DNA of 64,000 bases from Saccopteryx bilineata. Taxonomy: Eukaryota; Chordata; Mammalia; Chiroptera; Emballonuridae. The notes beneath the pieces were generated by a model. It was not told the DNA's origin. It was given only the letters and a program-made list of their open reading frames with translations, and made no database searches. The translations under genes and the position numbers were made by a program. The DNA is taken from the NCBI RefSeq assembly GCF_036850765.1, contig NC_089493.1, forward strand, positions 165,661,640 through 165,725,639, written 5' to 3'. Positions 57,280-64,000 of the stretch are shown here, piece by piece (position 1 is the stretch's first letter; every line of letters starts with the position of its first letter).

Positions 57280-57415
57280 ATAAGGCAATACGATTTAATA
57301 AAGAAAAGAGAAAAGTGGTATTCAGAGATAACAATTTTCCAGAATTGATGAAAGACACTAATTCTCATATTCAGAAAACCCAAATTAATCCAAGTAGAAT
57401 TAAGAAAAAAATAAA

Positions 57416-57610
57416 CCTGACCTTTGGTGATGCAGTGGATAAAGCATCAACCTGAAATGCTGAGGTCATCGGTTCAAAACCCCAGGCTTGCCTGGTCAAA
57501 GCACATACAGGATACAACTACTACAAATTGATATTTCCGCTTTAACCCCCTTCTCTCCTTCTCTCTCTCCTCTCTCTAAAATCAGCAAATAAAATATTTA
57601 AGAAGAAAAA
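57416..57610 (+). mobile_element. Family 3 SINE
   Basis: 'cctgacctttggtgatgcagtggataaagcatcaacctg', 'gtcatcggttcaaaacccc', CT tract, 'aaataaaatatttaag'. Confidence 0.88.
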
Positions 57611-57696
57611 AAGAAAAAGACTAAATCCACATTTAAACATATTCCAGAGAAACTATAAAGCATGAAAGAAAAAGAGCATTAAAAGTAGCCAAAGAG

Positions 57697-58095
57697 GCCC
57701 TGGCTGGTTGGCTCAGTGGTAGAGTATTGGCCTGGTGTGCAGGAGTCCTGGATTCGAGTCCCAGCCAGGGCACACAGGAGAGGTGCCCATCTGCTTCTCT
57801 GCCCCTCCCCCTCTCCTTCCTCTCTGTCTCTCTTCCCCTCCTGCAGCGGGGGCTCCATTGGAGCAGGGTTGGCCTGGGCGCTGGGGATGGCTCCATGGCC
57901 TCTGCCTCAGGCACTAGGGTGGCCCTGGTTGCAGCTGAGCGACGCCCATCGCGACGCCCCGGACGGGTGGAGCATCGCCCCCTGGTGGGCATGCTGAGTG
58001 AATCCCGGTTGGGCGCATGCGGGAGTCTGTTTGCCTCCCTGTTTCTAACTTCAGAAGAAATATTTTTAATAAAATAAAAATAAATAAATAAATAG
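57697..58095 (+). mobile_element. Family 1 SINE (subfamily 1c)
   Basis: Full-length. Target duplication AAGTAGCCAAAGAG at 57683-57696 and 58096-58109. Tail is (TAAA)n. Confidence 0.94.
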
Positions 58096-58199
58096 AAGTA
58101 GCCAAAGAGAAGTAAAAAAGAAGGAATAACACTTAAGACTGATAGATGACTTTTCAATAGCAACAATGGAAGGCAGAATTCAATGGAACATTATCTTTT

Positions 58200-58598
58200 G
58201 TTTGTTTGTTTTTTTCATTTTTCTGAAGCTGGAAACGGGGAGAGACAGTCAGACAGACTCCCGCATACGCCCGACCGGGATCCACCTGGCACGCCCACCA
58301 GGGGCGACGCTCTGCCCACCAGGGGGCGATGCTCTGCCCATCCTGGGCGTCGCCATGTTGCGACCAGAGCCACTCTAGCGCCTGAGGTAGAGGCCACAGA
58401 GCCATCCCCAGCACCCGGGCCATCTTTGCTCCAATGGAGCCTTGGCTGCGGGAGGGGAAGAGAGAGACAGAGACGAAAGCGCGGCGGAGGGGTGGAGAAG
58501 CAAATGGGCGCTTCTCCTGTGTGCCCTGGCCAGGAATCGAACCCGGGTCCTCCGCATGCTAGGCCGACGCTCTACCGCTGAGCCAACCGGCCAGGGCC
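58200..58598 (-). mobile_element. Family 1 SINE (subfamily 1a)
   Basis: Antisense. Target duplication TGGAACATTATCTTTT at 58184-58199 and 58599-58614. Confidence 0.95.
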
Positions 58599-59415
58599 TG
58601 GAACATTATCTTTTAAAAAGCTGAGAAAGTCCTGAATATTTAAAGCAAAATGAAACATCCTCTGAACTACACGTACAGTAATAACGAGCACTTAAAGCAC
58701 CCAGGTAGTAGTTTCTAAATACCATTGCTCACTAAACTGAAAGACTAAGGAGGAACTGATAAACATCATCACAGAGGAAGACTTAAAACCTCTCTCTCAA
58801 TAACTAAGCAGAAAAAAATAAGGAAGAAAATCTGAACACTACAACTAACAGTGTCTGTGTGTATGAGCGCACATGTGGGTGTGTACATATGCATACATTT
58901 CAGGCTGAAGTAACAAAGCTATAAATATGGCAGTGGAAAAGTATAGAATTGCTTCAGAGAAGACAGTCTGTAGTGGGTGATACTATTATCCATACAGGTT
59001 ATGGCAACTGGGAGAACATACTAAATGCAGAGGTAGGGTAGGGTTCATGCAATAACTGAATGTTGAGGTAATAAAGAACCTACAATGGTAGGATAAATGG
59101 AAAACAAGAAATTAAATATAAACTAGATTTATATTACTAAAATGGAAAGATAAATTATGAAATGATGAAAAAGCATATATACAGAATTACTCATCACTTT
59201 TAAGTGTGCATATATGTGTATGAATATGTTTATAAAATAAAAGGGCGTTTGGAATGATACACACCACTGCAGAGGTGATATATGGGGGTGTGCAAGGAAG
59301 AAGGTTGTATTTTCATTTTATTTATTTTTTTTACTGTTTTCTTCTTTATAGTGCACTTATAGTGTTTTTATAATATAAATAATAGTAAAATGAAAGATTA
59401 AAAAGAAACAAGACA

Positions 59416-59772
59416 GCCTGACCAGGTGGCACAGTGGATAGTGTTAGCCTGGGACACTGAGGTTTAAAACCCTGAGGTCCCTGGCTTGAGCACAGGTTCA
59501 TCTGGCTTGAGTGCAGGCTCACAGCTTGAGCGCAGGGTCGCTGGCTTGAGTATGGGATCACAGACTTGGTCGCTGGTTTGAGCCCAAAGGTTGCTGGCTT
59601 GAAGTCCAAGGTCCCTGGCTTACATAAGGGGTCACTGGCTCAACTGGAGCCCCGAGTCAAGGCACATATGAGAAAGCAATCAATGAACAACTAAAAGTGC
59701 CAGAACTATGAGTTGATGCTTCCCATCTCTCTCCCTTCCTGCCTATCCATGTCTATCTGTCTTTCTCTCTGA
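59416..59772 (+). mobile_element. Family 2 SINE, tail grown into a microsatellite
   Basis: 'gcctgaccaggtggcacagtggatag', several 'gcttgagcgcagggtcgctgg' units, 'agaaagcaatcaatgaacaac', CT tract. The poly-A tail position is occupied by the tract at 59773-60062. Confidence 0.88.
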
Positions 59773-60062
59773 AAGAAAAGAAAAGAAAAGAAAAGAAAAG
59801 AAAAGAAAAGAAAAGAAAAGGGAGGGGAGGGGAGGGGAGGGGAGGGGAGGGGAGGGGAGGGGAGGGGAGGGGAGGGGAGGGGAGGGAAGGGAAGGGAAGG
59901 GAAGGGAAGGGAAGGGAAGGGAAGGGAAGGGAAGGGAAGGGAAGGGAAGGGAAGGGAAGGGAAGGGAAGGGAAGGGAAGGGAAGGGAAAAGGAGAGGAGG
60001 GAGGGAGGGAGGGAGAGGAGGGAGGGGAGGGAGGGGGGGAGGAAGAAAGAGAAAGAAAGAAC
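59773..60062. repeat. Compound pentanucleotide microsatellite (purine only)
   Basis: Three blocks in order: (AAAAG)n to about 59819, (GGGGA)n to about 59885, (GGGAA)n to about 59986, then irregular GGGAG/GAAAG. Nearly 290 nt with purines only on the plus strand. Confidence 0.95.
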
Positions 60063-60247
60063 GAACTTCCTAGAATAGAGGCTAGAGTTTAACTCTGCTA
60101 GTTTTTTTTTTTTTTTTGTAGCTATAGTTAGGATTTCAAACAGGTACCAACAAGCCAGCAAACCTACTTTTATTATCTGAGTTATCAGGATGCTTATTTA
60201 ACCAGTACTTGCCACTTTATGAAAGAAAATGTTTTAAAAATTTCCTA

Positions 60248-60472
60248 GGCCTGACCAGTGGTGGCGCAGTAGATAAAGTGTCCACCTGGAATGCTGAGGT
60301 CTTAGGTTCAAATCCCTGGGCTTTCCTGGTCAAGAGACATACAGGAAGCAACTACAATTAGTATATGCTTCCTGCTTCACCCCCTTCTTTCTCACTTTAC
60401 CTCTCTTTGTCTCTTTCTCTATCTCTATCCCCCCTCTCTGCAAAATCAAGAAATAAAATCTAAACAAAAAAT
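60248..60472 (+). mobile_element. Family 3 SINE
   Basis: 'gcctgaccagtggtggcgcagtagataaag' head. Target duplication AAATTTCCTA at 60238-60247 and 60473-60482. Confidence 0.92.
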
Positions 60473-61537
60473 AAATTTCCTAATACTCATCAGAACTGAA
60501 TAGTATGCTAAAATCATGATCTGTAGAAATTTTATCGTGACAATTTTTAAATTGTAAAAGTTAACACATACTTGATACAATTTTTCCCCACACGGAGATT
60601 ATAAGAGAATTATATACACATTATCTATCAGGACAATTTTTAGCCATATTTACCTACAGTTGCAAAATCACATTTTTTTGTTATCTACCTGAAACAGTTG
60701 TTATTGGAGTTAACATACTTTTGTTTGAAAACACTAGAGAATGTAACATCCAATCAAGAACAGCTGGGCTGACAAAAATAATAAAATAGGACACAATAAC
60801 AACCTGATTATGGCAAATTAACATTTTACTTTTTTGTTTTGTTTGTTCACTTTTTTGTTTTCTTTTTACATCTTTCTAAACTACAAATCTATTACCAAGT
60901 TTAAATTATTATCAGTAGTCAAATAAAAATAAGCCTAAGTAACCTAAGACACTACCAGCTCATCCAGGCCATGCCAAGTCAGCGCCCCTGAGAAGTCCCC
61001 AGAAGGCGAGGGGGTGTCTCTTATTCAGCAGAGAGCTGAGTCAGATTCTGAACCACTGCCTCTAATAGTACTCACACAAATTAGATAAAGTGACCTATGA
61101 AGTCATTGCATCTACCCCATCAGGAAATCTTGGTCCCAAAGAAATAATAACCAGTCTTGTTGTCCAGTCCAACTTTATATACAGAAATGTACTTTTCACC
61201 AAAGCCCAAGAGTACTGGATGTATATTCTTAATGTATAAGGACATTTTAAATAAAGTCCAATTTTCCACAGATTTACTAAGCTATTCTTACCTATAATGT
61301 TTTCCCTAAAAAATAATAATAATTTGTTTTCCTCACTGGAGCACCATCCTCAGATAATTAATTATACTTGGTCCTTATCTAGAACCCAATCTATGTTAAT
61401 TACATTACAATGTCTAAAAGCGACATATATCAAGATCCTTTAAAGACTATTATTCCTATCCATGCTCCTGCCCTACCACCAGAATATGCAGTGTTTAAAT
61501 ATATGTTGTTTGTTGTTGTTGTTTTGTTTTTAGCAAG

Positions 61538-61845
61538 CAAGAGACAGAGACAGAGACAGGCAGGAAGGGAGAGAGATGAGAAGCATCAACTCGTAGTTGC
61601 GTCACTTTTAGTTCTTCATTGCTTGCTTCGTATATGTGCCTTGATCAGAGGGGCTTTAGCCAAGCCAGTGACCTTGGATCATGTCTATGATCCCACACTC
61701 AAGTCAGCAACTCTGAGCTCAAGCTGGTGAGCCTGCACTCGAGCCAGATGAGCCCACATTCAAGCCAGCGACCCTGAGGTTTCTAACCTGGGTCTTCAGC
61801 ACGCTGGGTTGATGCTCTGTCCATTGAACCACCACTGATCAGGTC
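61538..61845 (-). mobile_element. Family 2 SINE
   Basis: Antisense: 'gatgagaagcatcaactcgtagttgcgtcac', 'ttgttttgttttta' tail, head end 'gaaccaccactgatcaggtc'. Confidence 0.88.
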
Positions 61846-62144
61846 GTTGTGTTTCTATTTTTGTTTTTTAAAAACAGATATATTCATTCAAAGGCAAGGG
61901 AGAAAATACACTCAGGATAACAGGATTCTATCTTCTTCAAAATTCTCTTTAATTTCAAAACACTGTCTATACACTGCCATAAATATGACTTGCTTGCTTC
62001 ATAATTCTAACACAATTAGAAAAAAATAAAAGTAATAATGACATTACCTTAGCAGGAATATATTTTAATTTAATATGACACAATGAGATAATTACATTTT
62101 CCTAGAAGTTGACTACTTATTGTCAATATTCACTTAAAACTTAC

Positions 62145-62229
62145 TTCCAATTCTTTAATTTTTTCTTCTGCTATTTTCTGTTTCTCTAACAGCTGATTGT
62201 GAATTACCTCCTTGGACTGAAGAATAAAC
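62145..62229 (-). CDS. PFDN1: PFDN1 exon 3 (coiled-coil helix)
   Basis: In minus sense acceptor 'tttgtag' (62231-62230) is followed by 85 nt and donor GTAAGT. The first base completes the Met codon of the preceding exon. The remaining 28 codons read FILQSKEVIHNQLLEKQKIA and then EEKIKELE. This is the end of the beta-hairpin region and start of the C-terminal coiled-coil helix of prefoldin subunit 1. Compared with human PFDN1 from memory there are two substitutions (Ala to Val, Ser to Asn). The phase joins perfectly to 12346-12429. Together the two exons give the last 55 residues of about 122. Confidence 0.96.
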
Positions 62230-63400
62230 CTACAAAACACAGAAAGGTTAAAGATTAAGCAACATGACCACTTTATTCATCAAAAGCTATATACCACAAA
62301 TATTAAACTAAGAAAGCTAAAAGAATAATTTCCCAATTTGAGGACCAATTATATGCATTGTATACTAATGTGAGAAATTTCAGAAACCACCACAGGTTTA
62401 AGCTCTCTTGGCAGAGAAGGAATAAAAGCTTAAAAGTATATTCTGACTTCTTATCTAAGAGAATCAGTCTTCCAGTAAATTCATAGATAAAAGGAAAAAA
62501 CGTAAAGGGAAAACTAAAAGAAAAGTTAACAAACAATAAAAATCCCCCATAATTTTTATTTTTCCAGTTATCTGTATCAACTTTCATCTAGATATTTTTT
62601 AACAATATTTATAAATTAAGAGTTCTCCTCCGATCTTCTTTTACTTATTTACTATTTTGTAACAGCAGTAACTCATGACCTTTTAAAGTCACAATCAAGT
62701 ACTGTGTTAGGATCAATGCATTAGTGTTTATATGAGTTCCCAACACAAAAAGCACTGTATAAAGCCTAGAATCTTTTATTATTATTTCCAGAATATATAA
62801 TACCTCTGAAAAGCTCAAAATGCACAAGTAGAAAATTTCAACTTTTTCCATTTTACAGTCAGGCATATTATTTACAACTGATGAGAGTGGAAATATGAGG
62901 AAGCTTTAAAAATTAACACTGAATCTGTTTTGTGACTTTATATTCATAATTCTTGCTGCAGGGAAAGGAAGAAAAAACTATTTTATAACCTCCAGTAAGT
63001 GAAGTGAAATATTTCCCTTCACCAGAACCAAGGGAAAACCTCAAATACTCAAATCTCTTTCAGGATTGTCCAACGAGGCTACAACCGATTTCAATTAAAG
63101 ATTACAATCAATTAAGCAGACTGTTTCTTCTCTTTGTACATAACTTAAGTGTTTCTAACAAAGAATTAAACATCTCTTAACAAAAAGCCAAACAAGAAAA
63201 CATACCAAAGTAGCAAGTAATGAAGTTTTTTCTACCAACCTCACAAAAACAGTCTCAACAGGTTCTTAGCAAGAGGGTCTATTATACATATAAGTAAAAA
63301 CAGACCAGAAAGGGCAACTCTTGCTTTGCGCAGACACCTGTGAGGAAACTGCTTTCTCTGCCCCCTTCTTCATGAATATACCTTGGCACACGTATTACAC

Positions 63401-63797
63401 TTTTTTTTTTTTTTTCATTTTTCTGAAGCTGGAAACAGGGACAGACAGTCAGACAGACTCCCGCATGCGCCCGACCGGGATCCACCCGGCACGCCCACCA
63501 GGGGTGACGCTCTGCCCACCAGGGGGCGATGCTCTGCCCATCCTGGGCGTCGCCATGTTGCGACCAGAGCCACTCTAGCGCCTGAGGCAGAGGCCACAGA
63601 GCCATCCCCAGCGCCCGGGCCATCTTTGCTCCAATGGAGCCTTGGCTGCGGGAGGGGAAGAGAGAGACAGAGAGGAAAGCGCGGCGGAGGGGTGGAGAAG
63701 CAAATGGGCGCTTCTCCTGTGTGCCCTGGCCGGGAATCGAACCCGGGTCCTCCGCACGCTAAGCCGACGCTCTACCGCTGAGCCAACCGGCCAGGGC
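63401..63797 (-). mobile_element. Family 1 SINE (subfamily 1a)
   Basis: Antisense, near-consensus copy with 'gccatgttgcgacc'. Flanked by TATTACAC (63393-63400 and 63799-63806). Carries one intact and one altered CTCF-like motif. Confidence 0.93.
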
Positions 63798-63808
63798 TTA
63801 TTACACTT

Positions 63809-64000
63809 TTTTTTTTTTTTTTTTTTTTACAGAGGCAGAGATAGGGACAGACAGGAACGGAGAGAGATGAGAAGCATCAATCATTAGTTTTTCGTTGCGC
63901 GTTGCGACTTCTTAGTTGTTCATTGATTGCTTTCTCATATGTGCCTTGACCGCGGGCCTTCAGCAGACCAAGTAACCCCTTGCTGGAGCCAGCGACCTCG
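63809..64000 (-). mobile_element. Family 2 SINE, cut by window end
   Basis: Poly-T then 'acagaggcagagatagggacagacaggaacgg', 'catcaatcattagtttttcgttgcgcgttgcgac', 'tgccttgaccgcgggcc'. It keeps the CpG-rich segment lost in most other family 2 copies, so it looks young. Confidence 0.9.

Larger units (their letters stand above)
12430..62144 (-). other. PFDN1: PFDN1 intron 3 (about 49.7 kb)
   Basis: Bounded by acceptor AG at 12431-12430 and donor GTAAGT at 62144-62139 (minus sense). Exons on both sides join in phase 0. Filled with mobile elements listed separately. Stretches with nothing I can name beyond diverged AT-rich or single-copy DNA are 12430-14394 (except 13413-13569), 19286-20016, 21202-22200, 33480-35027, 46750-48969, 49750-50190, 50610-51297, 51843-52726, 53145-54500, 54697-56353, 58615-59415, 60483-61535 and 61846-62144. 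Confidence 0.9.
62230..64000 (-). other. PFDN1: PFDN1 intron 2 (part)
   Basis: Sequence upstream of exon 3 in gene sense. Exon 2 of PFDN1 is not found up to the window edge. 62230-63392 is AT-rich with nothing I can name; two SINEs follow. Confidence 0.85.

Noticed and set aside
62230..64000. PFDN1 exon 2 (DETNMYEGVGRM end) within the window
   Set aside because: No matching sequence on the minus strand up to the window edge.
1..64000. CRISPR arrays, operons or other prokaryotic features
   Set aside because: Spliced exons, poly-A signals, SINEs and LINEs make this vertebrate nuclear DNA. No regularly spaced repeats with unique spacers are present.

Overview
This is a window of vertebrate nuclear DNA, almost certainly from a bat. 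It holds the convergent 3' ends of two ordinary housekeeping-type genes buried in interspersed repeats. The bat call rests on tRNA-derived SINEs with heads of the type CCTGGCCGGTTGGCTCAG and CCTGACCAGGCGGTGGCGCAG, together with recent hAT and mariner MITEs. The mix best fits a rhinolophoid (horseshoe-type) bat. That last step is from memory of repeat families and is less certain.

Layout. Positions 1-10256 are the last intron of CYSTM1 (+ strand). Its terminal coding exon is 10257-10363, followed by a 3' UTR with AATAAA at 10715-10720. A short intergenic stretch (about 10.74-11.98 kb) separates it from PFDN1 (prefoldin subunit 1), which lies on the minus strand. The PFDN1 3' UTR runs from about 11985 to 12345 (AATAAA on the minus strand at 12006-12011), its last coding exon is 12346-12429, and the preceding coding exon is 62145-62229. 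The roughly 49.7 kb between those exons is one intron. Exons 1 and 2 of PFDN1 and the 5' exon(s) of CYSTM1 are outside the window. The CYSTM1 / PFDN1 tail-to-tail order matches human 5q31.3 as I remember it.

The intron is a stratified transposon record. It has old L2, MIR, MLT1, MER5A and hAT relics; several L1 pieces, including one with a twin-priming inversion and one internally deleted copy with its 5' UTR; an RTE/BovB-like LINE fragment; mariner and hAT MITEs; and more than 40 SINE copies of four kinds. Many insertions can be delimited to the base by their target-site duplications.

The most unusual object is a compact LTR element at 14395-17477 (minus orientation). It has two about 0.7 kb LTRs, a tRNA-Ser-like primer site and an internal region of only about 1.07 kb. 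There is no recognisable gag, pol or env. Instead it carries one long frame predicted to encode a single-pass membrane protein with a coiled coil, followed after one in-frame TAG by a further about 113 codons. Other points worth checking are a phase-preserving 75-nt candidate cassette exon in the CYSTM1 intron (8201-8275), a possible alternative PFDN1 exon (13484-13569), a SINE family whose body carries one or two CTCF-like motifs and is repeated about 16 times through the PFDN1 intron, and a two-copy TIR element family with 7-bp flanking duplications.
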